In this document: in pieces, positions 9,330-19,241 of the stretch
How the letters are laid out: every line of letters starts with the position of its first letter
Position numbering within the stretch: position 1 is the first letter of the stretch
NCBI GenBank assembly: GCA_000307305.1
Contig: DF158882.1
Span: forward strand, 1,768,797 to 1,827,691
Reading direction: 5' to 3'
Length of the DNA: 58,895 bases
Source of the DNA: Enterobacteriaceae bacterium B14
GTDB lineage: Bacteria > Pseudomonadota > Gammaproteobacteria > Enterobacterales > Enterobacteriaceae
Translations under genes and position numbers: made by a program
The notes under the pieces: model-generated
Told to the model about the DNA's origin: nothing
The model's database searches: none
Seen by the model: the letters and a program-made list of their open reading frames with translations, nothing else

Positions 9330-10760
9330 TTAGCTTGCCGCTTTGATAGGAAGAGACAGTGTTGCCACTACGCCACCTTCGGTCCGATTATCTATCTGGA
9401 TTTCCCCTTGATGTAGCAAAGCGACTTCTTTCACAAAACTCAACCCAAGACCGCTGCTCTTGCCTTTATCCGGACGAGGCAGCGAATAGAAACGATCAAA
9501 AATCTTATCCCGCGCATAGTTTGGAATACCGACGCCGCTATCGTTAACACATAGAGTGTATATGCCCTCTTTAGCTTCACCGATAACCGCAATCTCTCCG
9601 CTGGTGGGGGTAAAATCCAATGCATTATCCAGCAAGTTAGCCACCGCCTGACTTAAGAGCAGCGGATCACCCCAGATAGAACAAGGTTTTGCTAAAGAGA
9701 GAACGAGCGTAATGTCTAAGATACGAGCCTGAGCCACCTTCCCTTCAACTGCTTTCTCAACCAACTGACAGAAATCTATCTTACTAAACTCTACACCGAC
9801 ACGACTCTCAACCCTTGCCAGCAGTAACATTCTGTCGATAAGCATCTGCATACGCTGATTTTGCTGTTGAATATTCCCCAGAAAGCGCTGGGCAGTTTCT
9901 GGAGGCGGTGACTCCTGTAAGATCTCCGCAGCACCGCGGATCGCCGCTAAAGGGCTTTTCAATTCGTGGGTCAGAGTATGTACATATTGTTCAACGTAGG
10001 CTTTCCCTTCTAGCTTCAAACGCATACTTTCCAATGCATTTGCCAACCGCGATAACTCGGGGGAGTCCATCTTGGGGAGTTCCGTCGGCTTTCCTGCACT
10101 CACATTTTCTGCATATCCCATCAATTTTTTTATGGACCGGGTTATCCACCACACAAACCCCATACCGATGAGCAACGCAATTCCAAGCAGCATGCCACCC
10201 GCCATAGTGATACGGCGCTCACTGCGGCGAATGACCGGAACCATCGTCGAGCTAGGCTTTGCAACAGTAAGGGATCCGACAAGTACACCATCAATTTTCA
10301 CTGGTGCCGCCACATACATTATCGTTGAATCATCATCACTGGGGATCTCGCGTGTGCTTCTTACCCCATATTTGCCACGAAGGGTCAGATACACATCGTT
10401 CCAGCGGGAGTAATCCATGCCTAGCGCTTTACCGCTAGAATCAAAAATCACAATGCCTTGGGCATCAGTGAGATAAATTCGATACTCAACACGGTTTTTC
10501 ACTATCCCATCAATATTTGCACCAATGGGTCTTTTATTCAGATTGGCAAAAGCTTGAACTAGACGACCGTGGTTAATATTTTTATCTTTAAGATCTAGCG
10601 CTGCAATTTGCGCCATCAGGTTAGCGGTATCGACCAACATACCTTCGGTCGCTCGCCGAACGCCGGGTTTGACCTCTTGCAAGAAGATATTCATCACAAA
10701 ATAGCCAGCAACAGCAACAATCAGAAAATAGCCAAGCAGGAGACGTAGACTGAGTTTCAT
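9330..10760 (-). CDS. creC: Sensor histidine kinase CreC
   Basis: CreC is the membrane sensor of the carbon-source-responsive CreBC system and phosphorylates CreB. The 476-residue product has membrane helices near residues 8-28 and 185-208 flanking a periplasmic sensor region, a HAMP linker, the phosphoacceptor box LTHELKSPLAAIRG, the ATP-binding N box NLLDNALDF, the G1 box NDSGVGIP and the G2 box GLGLSFVKEV. It starts 25 bp after creB. In E. coli creABCD lies near thrABC; here creBCD is next to fldB and creA is absent. Confidence 0.95.
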   Translation of the reverse strand: MKLSLRLLLGYFLIVAVAGYFVMNIFLQEVKPGVRRATEGMLVDTANLMAQIAALDLKDKNINHGRLVQAFANLNKRPIGANIDGIVKNRVEYRIYLTDAQGIVIFDSSGKALGMDYSRWNDVYLTLRGKYGVRSTREIPSDDDSTIMYVAAPVKIDGVLVGSLTVAKPSSTMVPVIRRSERRITMAGGMLLGIALLIGMGFVWWITRSIKKLMGYAENVSAGKPTELPKMDSPELSRLANALESMRLKLEGKAYVEQYVHTLTHELKSPLAAIRGAAEILQESPPPETAQRFLGNIQQQNQRMQMLIDRMLLLARVESRVGVEFSKIDFCQLVEKAVEGKVAQARILDITLVLSLAKPCSIWGDPLLLSQAVANLLDNALDFTPTSGEIAVIGEAKEGIYTLCVNDSGVGIPNYARDKIFDRFYSLPRPDKGKSSGLGLSFVKEVALLHQGEIQIDNRTEGGVVATLSLPIKAAS

Positions 10761-10785
10761 TAAGCGTGTAGCCCTAATACAAGCG

Positions 10786-11469
10786 TCATACCGAACAACT
10801 CAGACTATAGCCCAAACCACGATGTGTCTGTATCGGGTTAGTCTCTTCATTAATTAACCGTAGCTTTGCTCTTAGGGTTTTAATATGGGTATCGACTGTG
10901 CGCTCAAAGCTATCTTCAGCTTCACTCCACACTAAATCCATCAAAACTTGGCGGGAGAAGACACGCCCTTGAGCCTTCAACAAGGTTTTTAAGAGAAGAT
11001 ATTCATAGCGGGTAAGAGTAAGAGGCTGTTGATAGTAAGTAATCACCGTCCCCGGCTCATCTAATGTAAATGGCCCCATGCTCACCGCATTGCGCCGCTG
11101 TTTCTCCAAACGGCGTAAAATAGTGCGAACACGGGCGCTGACTTCACGCGGAGAAAACGGCTTGGCGATATAATCATCAGCGCCAATCTCAAGCCCGACA
11201 ATACGATCGAGTTCCTCACTGCGGGCAGTCAAAAAAATGATAGGAAGGTCTTCGGTTTGTAAGAGGATCTTTTTACACAGTTCAAAACCGTTAATGTCCG
11301 GCAGACCCACGTCTAATATCGCTAACGTCGGCATGCCCTGTTTCAGCGCTGCCAAAACAGGTTCACCACGCTCAAACCATGTCACGCTAAACCCTTCGGT
11401 TTCTAGCGTATAGATCAAAGTGTCAGCAATGCTTGCTTCATCTTCAACCAACCAGATAACAGGCTTCAT
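10786..11469 (-). CDS. creB: Response regulator CreB
   Basis: CreB is an OmpR-family regulator with an N-terminal receiver domain (acidic residues in LVEDE, phosphorylated Asp in AILDVGLPDING, Lys in YIAKPFSPRE) and a C-terminal winged helix containing RTVDTHIKTLRAKL. I set the start at the ATG at 11469 (MKPVIWLVEDE), which aligns with E. coli CreB; a GTG at 11481 would add four residues. cptA ends only about 23 bp upstream, so creB-creC are probably transcribed from sdhE-cptA. Confidence 0.95.
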   Translation of the reverse strand: MKPVIWLVEDEASIADTLIYTLETEGFSVTWFERGEPVLAALKQGMPTLAILDVGLPDINGFELCKKILLQTEDLPIIFLTARSEELDRIVGLEIGADDYIAKPFSPREVSARVRTILRRLEKQRRNAVSMGPFTLDEPGTVITYYQQPLTLTRYEYLLLKTLLKAQGRVFSRQVLMDLVWSEAEDSFERTVDTHIKTLRAKLRLINEETNPIQTHRGLGYSLSCSV

Positions 11470-11492
11470 ATCGCATTGCACTCCTCATACCT

Positions 11493-11912
11493 TTAGCCAT
11501 TTTCGGGCTTCCATTGCAACAATAACTGGCGCAGGCTCCGCCAATTCGTTTGCTCCATGCTATCGACAGCGACCCAGATACGCGTGCGTTTAGGCTTATG
11601 GCCTTTTGTTTCTTCAATACGTAGAAATACACCGTTTTTCAGCAACACGGGCTGCTTAAAAATACGGTATGTCTGCTTATGCCAATAGATCTGATTGCTG
11701 TCTAACAGGCTAATTTCACCCTGTGTAGCCGCAATACGCTTCTGGCTACGCAAGCACTCAAAAACCACTAGCGTCAGCAATATGATCCACATAGGCCAAT
11801 ACTCCTCTGGCCATGGTGCTAATAAGATAGCCAGCGTTAATACGCCGTGTACCAGCAAAGAAAAAAGCTGCGTGCGCCAGGAAATACGGAGATTACATCG
11901 CCAAAGGACCAC
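11493..11912 (-). CDS. cptA: CptA/YgfX membrane protein
   Basis: YgfX (CptA) is an inner-membrane protein encoded with SdhE; in E. coli it was described as a toxin that inhibits FtsZ and MreB polymerisation. The 139-residue product starts with GTG ([13 protein letters not shown]...), has two hydrophobic helices at about residues 15-32 and 38-52, and the conserved [20 protein letters not shown]-terminal block. It overlaps the end of sdhE by 20 bp, showing translational coupling. Whether toxicity applies here is not known. Confidence 0.92.
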   Translation of the reverse strand: MVLWRCNLRISWRTQLFSLLVHGVLTLAILLAPWPEEYWPMWIILLTLVVFECLRSQKRIAATQGEISLLDSNQIYWHKQTYRIFKQPVLLKNGVFLRIEETKGHKPKRTRIWVAVDSMEQTNWRSLRQLLLQWKPENG

Positions 11913-12159
11913 GTTCTTTATTTCGCATCTGAATAAGTTGAACCATACGCGCTAGCGCTTCGTCTTTCGGTGTACCGTGATTCATCATCCAGTTAAACAG
12001 GTCTGGATCATCACACTCTAATAACCGGATAAACGTTTGTTTATCCTCATCGCTCAGCGAATCATATTCATGCTCAAAAAAAGGCATGATCGAAATATCC
12101 AACTCTCGCATACCACGACGGCAAGCCCAGTGAATGCGCGCCTTATTGTTAATATCCAT
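11893..12159 (-). CDS. sdhE: FAD assembly factor SdhE
   Basis: SdhE helps covalent flavinylation of SdhA (and FrdA). The 88-residue protein is a small helical bundle with the conserved RGMRELD motif (residues 15-21) required for function. It heads an sdhE-cptA-creB-creC run on the minus strand and is divergent from ygfZ. Confidence 0.96.
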   Translation of the reverse strand: MDINNKARIHWACRRGMRELDISIMPFFEHEYDSLSDEDKQTFIRLLECDDPDLFNWMMNHGTPKDEALARMVQLIQMRNKERGPLAM

Positions 12160-12552
12160 GTGTATTCAAACCCCGCATATAATAGGTATGGCACTATTTT
12201 TCGTAATCTTTCTTTTTTCAGTTGTTTAAAGTTTCTATAAATTCCAAATGAAATCTTTGCACAGAAAGGCCATTCTGCCTCTAGTGTAACAATTTGAAAC
12301 ACTATTGGAAACAAACGGAATCATTAGCCACAAAAATGTATTATTCATTATTCAATCAGAATGATGACACGTTGATAGCAGTAAAGTTCCCCACCCTTCA
12401 CGCGAAGTCCTCATAGACAGAACAAAAACAAAGAGTATGAAGAGAAAAAAGAGCCTCATTAATTAATTTACGTTCTACCCATTTCAAATCAAGCTCACCT
12501 CTTTTACCATTGAAGTACTTCGCTCATAGAAAGCCACTTGTAGGATTGCATC
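12160..12552. other. Divergent intergenic region sdhE / ygfZ
   Basis: This is a 393-bp AT-rich spacer. A TATTATA element on the minus strand about 25 bp before sdhE could be its -10. I see no small gene, repeat or convincing operator; short ORFs here have no ribosome site or recognisable content. Confidence 0.5.
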
Positions 12553-13548
12553 ATGACAAATCCCATTATCTCTTCATCTCTACCCCCTGCTAGCAATGAA
12601 CCTATGCCACTGACGCTGATGCAGCTTTCCGGCTGGGCTGTGGTTTCTGTTACTGGTCAAGATGCAAGTAAGTACTTACAAGGGCAACTGACCTGTGATT
12701 TCAATTCACTCTCTCCAGAAAAACAGACGGTCTGTGCTCACTGTGATGCAAAGGGTAAAGTGTGGAGCAACTTGCGGCTGTTTAGCCGTGGCGAAGACTT
12801 CGCTTACATCCTGAGAAAAAGCTTGGTAACAGCGCAAGTTACTGAATTAAAGAAATATGCCATTTTCTCTAAAATCGTTATTGCTACCGCAGATGACCTT
12901 GTACTAGTGGGACTCGCAGGCACAGGCGCTCGAGAGGCGCTAGAAAAACATTATCCACAAGTACCAAATGCAGACACCAATGTCGTCCAACATGGCGACA
13001 GCCGGACAACCCTGCTGTACATCGCCGAGCCAACTGAGCGCTTCCTACTGGTTATGCCCGCAGAACAACAAGACAACTTATTGAAGCAGTTACCACACGC
13101 TAAGATTACCAATGGGCAGCAGTGGCTAGCATTAGATATCGCCGCAGGTTTACCGATTATCGACGAGGTAAATAGCGCGCAATTTATTCCTCAAGCACTA
13201 AACATTCAGGCGCTAGGCGGGATCAGTTTCACCAAGGGCTGCTATACAGGACAAGAGATGGTTGCTAGAGCCAAATACCGTGGCGCGAATAAGCGAGCGC
13301 TCTATTGGCTAGCAGGTAAAGCAAGCCGCGCCCCGGCCATCGGTGATGAGCTAGAGTTGCAGTTAGGTGAGAATTGGCGTCGTACCGGTAGTGTACTTGC
13401 AGCCAGCCAGTTTGCTGATGGCTCGGTCTGGATCCAAGCTGTTTTGAATAACGACCTAGAGCCAGATAGCGTGCTGCGCGTGCGTGAAGATGAGAGCAGC
13501 CAATTGAGTATTCAACCCCTGCCGTACTCATTAACTGAAGATAAATAG
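12553..13548 (+). CDS. ygfZ: Folate-binding iron-sulfur cluster protein YgfZ
   Basis: YgfZ is a GcvT-like, tetrahydrofolate-binding protein that supports assembly or repair of certain Fe-S enzymes such as MiaB. The 331-residue product has the family signature KGCYTGQEM near residue 235, with its essential cysteine, and an N-terminal GcvT-fold domain starting with the [10 protein letters not shown] segment. It is divergent from sdhE, as in E. coli. Confidence 0.96.
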   Translation: MTNPIISSSLPPASNEPMPLTLMQLSGWAVVSVTGQDASKYLQGQLTCDFNSLSPEKQTVCAHCDAKGKVWSNLRLFSRGEDFAYILRKSLVTAQVTELKKYAIFSKIVIATADDLVLVGLAGTGAREALEKHYPQVPNADTNVVQHGDSRTTLLYIAEPTERFLLVMPAEQQDNLLKQLPHAKITNGQQWLALDIAAGLPIIDEVNSAQFIPQALNIQALGGISFTKGCYTGQEMVARAKYRGANKRALYWLAGKASRAPAIGDELELQLGENWRRTGSVLAASQFADGSVWIQAVLNNDLEPDSVLRVREDESSQLSIQPLPYSLTEDK

Positions 13549-13561
13549 GCCATTGTTGATC

Positions 13562-13587
13562 GCCCCTATGACAAAAATCATAGGGGC
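13562..13587. terminator. Bidirectional terminator between ygfZ and trhA
   Basis: GCCCCTATGA and TCATAGGGGC make a perfect 10-bp stem around CAAAAA, between the two convergent genes, with T-rich sequence on the plus side. Confidence 0.75.
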
Positions 13588-13606
13588 TATTTATCAAAAT
13601 CGATCG

Positions 13607-14254
13607 TTAAACGTATAAATAAATCGCCATAAAGTGGCACACGCTCCCACCAAGCACAAAGCCATGCCAGATAGCGTGATTGTAGGGAATGCGCTTACAG
13701 GCATAGAAAATAACTCCTAGCGTATACACCACTCCCCCCGCAGCCAGTAACGCAATTCCACCGACCGAGAGCTTCATAGCCAGTTGGTATACCACCAACA
13801 GAGACAGCCACCCCATTCCCAGATAAGTCACGAGGGAAAGCACTTCAAAACGATCGATAAACGCAAGTTTGAAGATCACCCCAAAGAGCGCTAATCCCCA
13901 AATAATCACCATTAACACGTGGGCAAAAGTAGACTGTAAGCCAACGAGTAAGAAAGGTGTGTAAGTACCCGCTATTAGGATGTAGATAGCGCAGTGGTCA
14001 AATATTTTCAGCCACTGCTTTGCTTTTTGCGAAGGAATGGCGTGATAAAGCGTGGAGGCAAGAAAAAGTAGAATGATACTTCCGCCATAGAGGCTATAGC
14101 TGACAATGGCTGTACTGCTGGCATCGTTACTGACAGCCTGAACGATCAATAACACCAAACCAACAATACCAAATACACAACCTATTCCATGGCTAATACT
14201 GTTCGCAATCTCCTCTTTTAGGGAGTACTCATGCGGTAATGCTACTGATGTCAT
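13607..14254 (-). CDS. trhA: Hemolysin III / TrhA-family membrane protein
   Basis: The 215-residue integral membrane protein has about seven helices and the PAQR/hemolysin III family marks: SHGIGC near the N-terminus, LYHAIP near residue 65 and [13 protein letters not shown] near the end, giving the metal-binding Ser/His set. E. coli YqfA (TrhA) is involved in membrane energetics or fluidity. The name hemolysin is historical and not evidence of haemolysis. It is convergent with ygfZ, as in E. coli. Confidence 0.9.
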   Translation of the reverse strand: MTSVALPHEYSLKEEIANSISHGIGCVFGIVGLVLLIVQAVSNDASSTAIVSYSLYGGSIILLFLASTLYHAIPSQKAKQWLKIFDHCAIYILIAGTYTPFLLVGLQSTFAHVLMVIIWGLALFGVIFKLAFIDRFEVLSLVTYLGMGWLSLLVVYQLAMKLSVGGIALLAAGGVVYTLGVIFYACKRIPYNHAIWHGFVLGGSVCHFMAIYLYV

Positions 14255-14518
14255 TATTTATCCCCAGTCTATATGCGCACTATTTCATTATTACGGCCTA
14301 GCCACATTAGCTGAGAATCATTCCAGAGTACACGTGTAAGCTAAAAAATATATGTTGCCAATTATGTACAGGATTATCTCTACCATTAAGGGTGATATTA
14401 TTCTCTTTTTCCATTAAGAAAACCGCGGTAAGAAAAGTATTAAGAATAGGTTTAGATAACAATCTCTAATCTTTATAATAGTAGAGGTTCACTTTACATT
14501 CTTGCTCAGAGGCACCTG

Positions 14519-15127
14519 ATGTCTGACATTTCGCATCATCTGAATTTTGGTTCGATGACCCCCGTTATCTATTTTTTAATGGAGTTGGACAAACTGAAAA
14601 ATGTTCAACGTCAAACCCAAGTCAGCATATCGAAACGAAGAGAAAACTCTGCAGAGCACAGTTGGCATTTTGCCATGGCAGCACTGAGCCTAGCTCCTTA
14701 TGCCAGTCAAGATGTCGATATACAACGCGTGGTTAAAATGGCGTTACTGCATGATATTGTTGAAATTGATGCTGGTGATGTCTTGGTTTATGACCTTGCT
14801 GCTCGAGATGCAATTCATGAGGTGGAGCTTGCTGCAGCAAAGCGCTTGTTTGGCATGTTGCCCCAGCCACAATCTGATGATTTTATGGCCTACTGGCTGG
14901 AATATGATGCTGGAGAATCCGCTGATGCTCGCTTCGCGGGGATGTTGGACAGACTCCTACCTCTGCTAAGTAGTCTCTATAACAACGGTGAAAGTTGGAT
15001 GGCTAACGGGATTTATCTTGAGCAGGTATTACAAAGAAACTCTATTATCGGGCAAGAAAACCCTGAACTATGGCAGCATCTGCGTCAACATTTAGATAAT
15101 GCTAAAGAAAAAGGGTGGCTTAAGTAG
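14519..15127 (+). CDS. HD-domain hydrolase of the HDDC2/YfbR group
   Basis: The 202-residue protein has HD-superfamily metal ligands in order: SAEHSWHFA (His), ALLHDIVEIDAGD (His-Asp) and, further on, DRLLPLL (Asp). This resembles COG1896 proteins such as YfbR (5'-deoxynucleotidase) and HDDC2. A dephosphorylation of deoxynucleoside monophosphates is the family expectation, but the exact substrate is unknown. It stands alone on the plus strand between trhA and an uncharacterised small gene, and is not part of the E. coli backbone at this site. Confidence 0.85.
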   Translation: MSDISHHLNFGSMTPVIYFLMELDKLKNVQRQTQVSISKRRENSAEHSWHFAMAALSLAPYASQDVDIQRVVKMALLHDIVEIDAGDVLVYDLAARDAIHEVELAAAKRLFGMLPQPQSDDFMAYWLEYDAGESADARFAGMLDRLLPLLSSLYNNGESWMANGIYLEQVLQRNSIIGQENPELWQHLRQHLDNAKEKGWLK

Positions 15128-15181
15128 TTCACTTTACATTATAAAATAAATAGAAAATTGCACTATTAAAGGATTAATAGC

Positions 15182-15511
15182 ATGACATACGACTTTTTTA
15201 TCGGGAAAAGCAGCAAAATAAAAGACAACCCTATTATTATTGGGTCTCTTGATTTCAACGAATATCCAATTATTCGATCTTTACTACAGCGTTTTGAATG
15301 CGCTTTTCTTAGCCGTATTTCAAATCTCTTCAGCGACCAGTGTTTCCCGCTGTCAGCCGTAGAGCCAGCCTATCTTAATTTGATGGATTTACTCACTCAA
15401 CCACTTGAACCGGAAGAGAGAATATTACTGTATAAACTGATTGCTATTACGGGCTATTCTCTGCACGTGAAAGAACCTTTACACGGTATTTCGCCGACGA
15501 ATCGATATTAA
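15182..15511 (+). CDS. Uncharacterised 109-residue protein
   Basis: I do not recognise a family. The ORF starts with ATG 54 bp after the HD-domain gene and is preceded by AAAGGATTAATAGC, an acceptable ribosome site. The protein is soluble-looking, has mixed charge, no signal peptide and no membrane helix. It has leucine-rich segments (PIIRSLLQRFECAFLSRI and EERILLYKLIAITGYSL) that suggest a small helical fold. The close spacing suggests co-transcription with the HD gene. Confidence 0.7.
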   Translation: MTYDFFIGKSSKIKDNPIIIGSLDFNEYPIIRSLLQRFECAFLSRISNLFSDQCFPLSAVEPAYLNLMDLLTQPLEPEERILLYKLIAITGYSLHVKEPLHGISPTNRY

Positions 15512-15812
15512 TTAACAGAGTAATTATTACATAACTAATATATATCATGTGCGCTTATTTAAAACATAGGTGTAATAATTACACGTTTATAAACAATGCC
15601 TGAGTAATAAATCAACAAACTATTTATATTAAACGTTTTGATGTTCTTATTTATGAAGATGGCTGATAAAGGGCATAGAAGTATTATTCAAAATAAATAG
15701 GTTATTCGATAGAAGCGAAGACTAGCTCAGTAGCTTGCTAGAAATAATCACCAAAAACCAATTAACAAAGGTGACCTAAGTCACCTTTGTTATTTTAACT
15801 CTTATTCAGGGT
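15512..15812. other. Intergenic region before gcvP end
   Basis: About 300 bp of AT-rich sequence (roughly 30% GC) lies between the uncharacterised gene and the gcvP stop. Apart from the hairpin at 15764-15791, I see no gene or operator. Confidence 0.5.
15764..15791. terminator. Terminator after gcvP
   Basis: AACAAAGGTGAC and its perfect inverse form a 12-bp stem with a CTAA loop between the convergent 109-residue gene and gcvP. Confidence 0.75.
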
Positions 15813-18692
15813 TTACTCATAATCCCCAATCGGTACACAAGAGCAGAACAGATTACGGTCGCCGTAAACATCGTCGAGGCGTTTTACCGTCGGCCAGTAC
15901 TTGTTAGTGCGCGTATCTTCCGTTGGGAATACCGCTAACTCACGGCTGTATGGATGGGCCCATTCAGAGACTAGCTCAGACTGAATATGCGGTGCATTCA
16001 CCAGAGGATTATCTTCCAGTGGCCATTCACCCGCAGCGACACGGTCGATCTCCGAGCGAATCGCCAACATCGCATCAATAAAGCGATCCAATTCAGCCAG
16101 ACCTTCCGACTCCGTTGGTTCCACCATCAATGTACCGGCCACAGGGAAAGACATGGTTGGCGCATGGAAGCCAAAGTCGATCAGCCGTTTAGCCACGTCC
16201 ATTTCACTGATTCCCGTCTGCTCTTTGAGCGGGCGAATATCCAGAATACATTCATGAGCAACACGACCATCACGCCCCGCATATAACACCGGATAGGCAT
16301 CTTTCAGGCGAGTAGCAATATAGTTCGCATTCAAAATTGCCACTTGGCTAGACTGTTTAAGCCCTTCCGCACCCATCATACGGATATACATCCAACTGAT
16401 AGGCAGAATAGAAGCACTGCCAAATGGAGCCGCAGAAACTGCGCCTTTTTCCGTTGTTAGCCCCTCGATATGTACAACAGAGTGTCCCGGAACGAACGGT
16501 GCCAAGTGTGCTTTTACGCCGATTGGCCCCATACCCGGCCCACCGCCACCATGAGGAATACAGAAGGTTTTATGCAAGTTCAGGTGTGAAACATCTGCGC
16601 CGATATAACCCGGTGTGGTGATCCCAACTTGCGCATTCATGTTGGCACCATCGAGATACACCTGTCCGCCAAACTGATGCACAATTTGGCAGACTTCACG
16701 GATCGTCTCTTCGTAGACACCATGAGTCGAAGGATAGGTCACCATGATGCATGATAGGGTCGCACTCACCTCTTCCGCTTTGGCACGCAAATCATGCAAA
16801 TCGATATTGCCCTGTTTATCACAGGCAACCACCACCACGTCCATACCCGCCATCTGTGCCGAGGCTGGGTTAGTCCCATGTGCAGAGCTAGGGATCAAAC
16901 AGATACGGCGGTCGGCATCCCCTCGGCTTTCATGATAACGGCGAATTGCCAGCAAGCCCGCGTACTCACCCTGAGCGCCAGAATTAGGCTGCATACACAC
17001 GGCATCGTAACCCGTTATCTGCACCAACCACTGTGAAAGTTGGGTCAGAAGATGTTGATAGCCTTTTGCCTGCCCCGGTGGGCAGAATGGGTGCAACTCA
17101 GCAAACTCAGGCCACGTGATAGGGATCATTTCCGCAGCGGCATTCAGCTTCATGGTGCAAGAACCAAGCGGGATCATAGCCTGATTCAGCGCCAGATCTT
17201 TACGCTCAAGACGGTGCATATAACGCATCATTTCGGTTTCGCTGTGATAGCGGTTGAAAACTTCATGGGCCAGAATTGGCTCCTGACGTATCAAGCTGGC
17301 TGGAATAGAGTGTGAATCAGCCATCACTTTCGCGTCGAGAGACTCGATATCCAGCCCATGAGTCTCACCTAACAAGATAGTGAAGAGGGTTGAAACATCT
17401 TCATCGGTCGTCGTCTCATCCAGCGTTATCCCCACTGCCGCGTTTAAATCACTGCGTAGGTTAACGCCAAAGCCCAACGCACGAGCAAGCACCGCGTCTT
17501 TATCTTTCACGGGGATAGTCAACGTATCAAACCACGTGCTGTACTTAGGCTTCAGGCCACCCTGAGTTAAGCCTAATGCCAGAATATCCGTTAAGCGATG
17601 GATACGTTCAGCGATACGTTTCAAGCCTTGAGGGCCATGGTAAACCGCATACAGGCCAGCGATATTCGCTAGCAATACCTGAGAGGTACAGATATTCGAG
17701 TTAGCTTTCTCGCGGCGAATATGTTGCTCGCGGGTTTGCATCGCCATACGCAGTGCAATATTGCCTGCAGCATCACGGGAAACACCGATAATGCGCCCTG
17801 GCATAGCGCGTTTAAACTCATCGCGGCAAGCAAAGAACGCAGCATGTGGCCCACCGTACCCCATCGGCACACCAAAACGCTGAGAGGAACCAAAGACCAC
17901 ATCAGCACCTAGCTTACCCGGAGCTTCTAATAGAACCAGAGACATGATATCGGCGGCAACGCTGACGATAACTTTACGGCTCTTCAACGCAGCAAACAGC
18001 TCACGATGGTCATTAAGCTGCCCCGTAGTGCCCGTATATTGGAACAGTGCACCAAACAACCCTTCGTGGCTCAATACATTGGCTGCATCATCAATCACCA
18101 CCTCAAAACCAAACGTCTCTGCACGGGTGAGCACCACATCCAATGTTTGAGGGTGAATATCACGTGTCACAAAAAAGCGGTTGGCATCTTTCAGTTTACT
18201 TGCACGTTTTGCCATCGCCATCGCTTCTGCCGCAGCAGTCGCTTCATCCAGCAAAGAGGCAGAGGCCAGATCCATTCCCGTCAAATCCAGCGTCATCTGT
18301 TGGAAATTCAACAGCGCCTCTAAACGCCCTTGAGAAACCTCTGGCTGATAAGGTGTATAAGCGGTGTACCAGCCTGGATTTTCCAGCATATTGCGCTGAA
18401 TCACAGGAGGGAGAAGCACTGCGCTATACCCCATACCAATATAAGATTTATAGCGCTGATTCTGATTGGCAATATCCCTAAGCTCGGCTAAAGCCTGATG
18501 TTCCGTCATGGCATCACCCGTTGCTGGTGGCCCCGGAAGTTGGATATCAGCCGGAACAATCTGCTGAATCAGATCCGCCAAAGAGCTGGCGCCCACTGTG
18601 TTCAGCATCTTTTGCTGATCTTGATGAGATGGCCCTATGTGGCGTCCAATAAAGGCATCGTTGTGTTCAAGCTGGTTTAGAGTCTGTGTCAT
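15813..18692 (-). CDS. gcvP: Glycine dehydrogenase (decarboxylating), P-protein
   Basis: The P-protein of the glycine cleavage system decarboxylates glycine with PLP and passes the aminomethyl group to the lipoyl arm of GcvH. The 959-residue length matches E. coli (957). The PLP lysine is in [18 protein letters not shown] in the C-terminal half, and the glycine-rich PGMGPIGV follows. The N-terminal half has the matching non-catalytic aminotransferase fold. It is the third gene of gcvTHP, but is separated from gcvH by a hairpin with a T-run. Confidence 0.98.
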   Translation of the reverse strand: MTQTLNQLEHNDAFIGRHIGPSHQDQQKMLNTVGASSLADLIQQIVPADIQLPGPPATGDAMTEHQALAELRDIANQNQRYKSYIGMGYSAVLLPPVIQRNMLENPGWYTAYTPYQPEVSQGRLEALLNFQQMTLDLTGMDLASASLLDEATAAAEAMAMAKRASKLKDANRFFVTRDIHPQTLDVVLTRAETFGFEVVIDDAANVLSHEGLFGALFQYTGTTGQLNDHRELFAALKSRKVIVSVAADIMSLVLLEAPGKLGADVVFGSSQRFGVPMGYGGPHAAFFACRDEFKRAMPGRIIGVSRDAAGNIALRMAMQTREQHIRREKANSNICTSQVLLANIAGLYAVYHGPQGLKRIAERIHRLTDILALGLTQGGLKPKYSTWFDTLTIPVKDKDAVLARALGFGVNLRSDLNAAVGITLDETTTDEDVSTLFTILLGETHGLDIESLDAKVMADSHSIPASLIRQEPILAHEVFNRYHSETEMMRYMHRLERKDLALNQAMIPLGSCTMKLNAAAEMIPITWPEFAELHPFCPPGQAKGYQHLLTQLSQWLVQITGYDAVCMQPNSGAQGEYAGLLAIRRYHESRGDADRRICLIPSSAHGTNPASAQMAGMDVVVVACDKQGNIDLHDLRAKAEEVSATLSCIMVTYPSTHGVYEETIREVCQIVHQFGGQVYLDGANMNAQVGITTPGYIGADVSHLNLHKTFCIPHGGGGPGMGPIGVKAHLAPFVPGHSVVHIEGLTTEKGAVSAAPFGSASILPISWMYIRMMGAEGLKQSSQVAILNANYIATRLKDAYPVLYAGRDGRVAHECILDIRPLKEQTGISEMDVAKRLIDFGFHAPTMSFPVAGTLMVEPTESEGLAELDRFIDAMLAIRSEIDRVAAGEWPLEDNPLVNAPHIQSELVSEWAHPYSRELAVFPTEDTRTNKYWPTVKRLDDVYGDRNLFCSCVPIGDYE

Positions 18693-18775
18693 CTGGTATC
18701 TGTCCTGCGTGCAACTAAGGTCTATGAGTCTGCATCAATAACAAATGGAGGGCGGTGTTTGGATACAGTCAAAAA

Positions 18776-18800
18776 CGCCTCGATTCAGAGAAGCGAGGCG
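18776..18800 (-). terminator. Intrinsic terminator-like hairpin inside gcvTHP, between gcvH and gcvP
   Basis: On the minus strand CGCCTCG pairs with CGAGGCG, immediately followed by TTTTT, 10 bp after the gcvH stop. The structure meets the usual criteria for a rho-independent terminator but lies within the operon, so it probably lowers gcvP relative to gcvT and gcvH. Confidence 0.7.
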
Positions 18801-18809
18801 CAGTAAAGA

Positions 18810-19199
18810 TTATTCGTCTTCCAGAGAGGCGAGATACTCTTCGGCACTCATCAATTCGGCGACTTCGGCCTTATCGGACGCTTTAATGCGAAATAACCAG
18901 CCATCTTCATAAGGAGATGAATTGACCAATTCAGGAGATGCTTCTAGCGCATCATTCACCGCCACAATCTCGCCGCTGATTGGTGCATAAATATCTGAAG
19001 CGGCTTTCACCGATTCTGCTACAGCACAATCATCGTCTTTTGCAAAAGCACTGCCCACATCAGGCAGGTCAATAAACACCATATCCCCTAATAGTTCTTG
19101 CGCGTGTTCGGTAATCCCCACGCTATACACGCCGTCACCTTCCGCACGTACCCACTCGTGGGACGCAGTGTATTTCAATTCAGCTGGCACATTGCTCAT
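18810..19199 (-). CDS. gcvH: Glycine cleavage system H protein
   Basis: GcvH carries the lipoyl arm that shuttles the aminomethyl group between GcvP, GcvT and lipoamide dehydrogenase. The 129-residue protein (E. coli 129) has the lipoylated lysine in [14 protein letters not shown]. The start has a strong ribosome site (GAAGGAGAAAGG). It lies 42 bp from gcvT. Confidence 0.98.
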   Translation of the reverse strand: MSNVPAELKYTASHEWVRAEGDGVYSVGITEHAQELLGDMVFIDLPDVGSAFAKDDDCAVAESVKAASDIYAPISGEIVAVNDALEASPELVNSSPYEDGWLFRIKASDKAEVAELMSAEEYLASLEDE

Positions 19200-19241
19200 C
19201 GCCCTTTCTCCTTCACAAATGCTATTTTGATCTAAAAAATG

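Noticed and set aside
13607-14254. Haemolysin virulence factor
   Set aside because: The hemolysin III name is historical; the gene is the backbone PAQR-like trhA, not a toxin.
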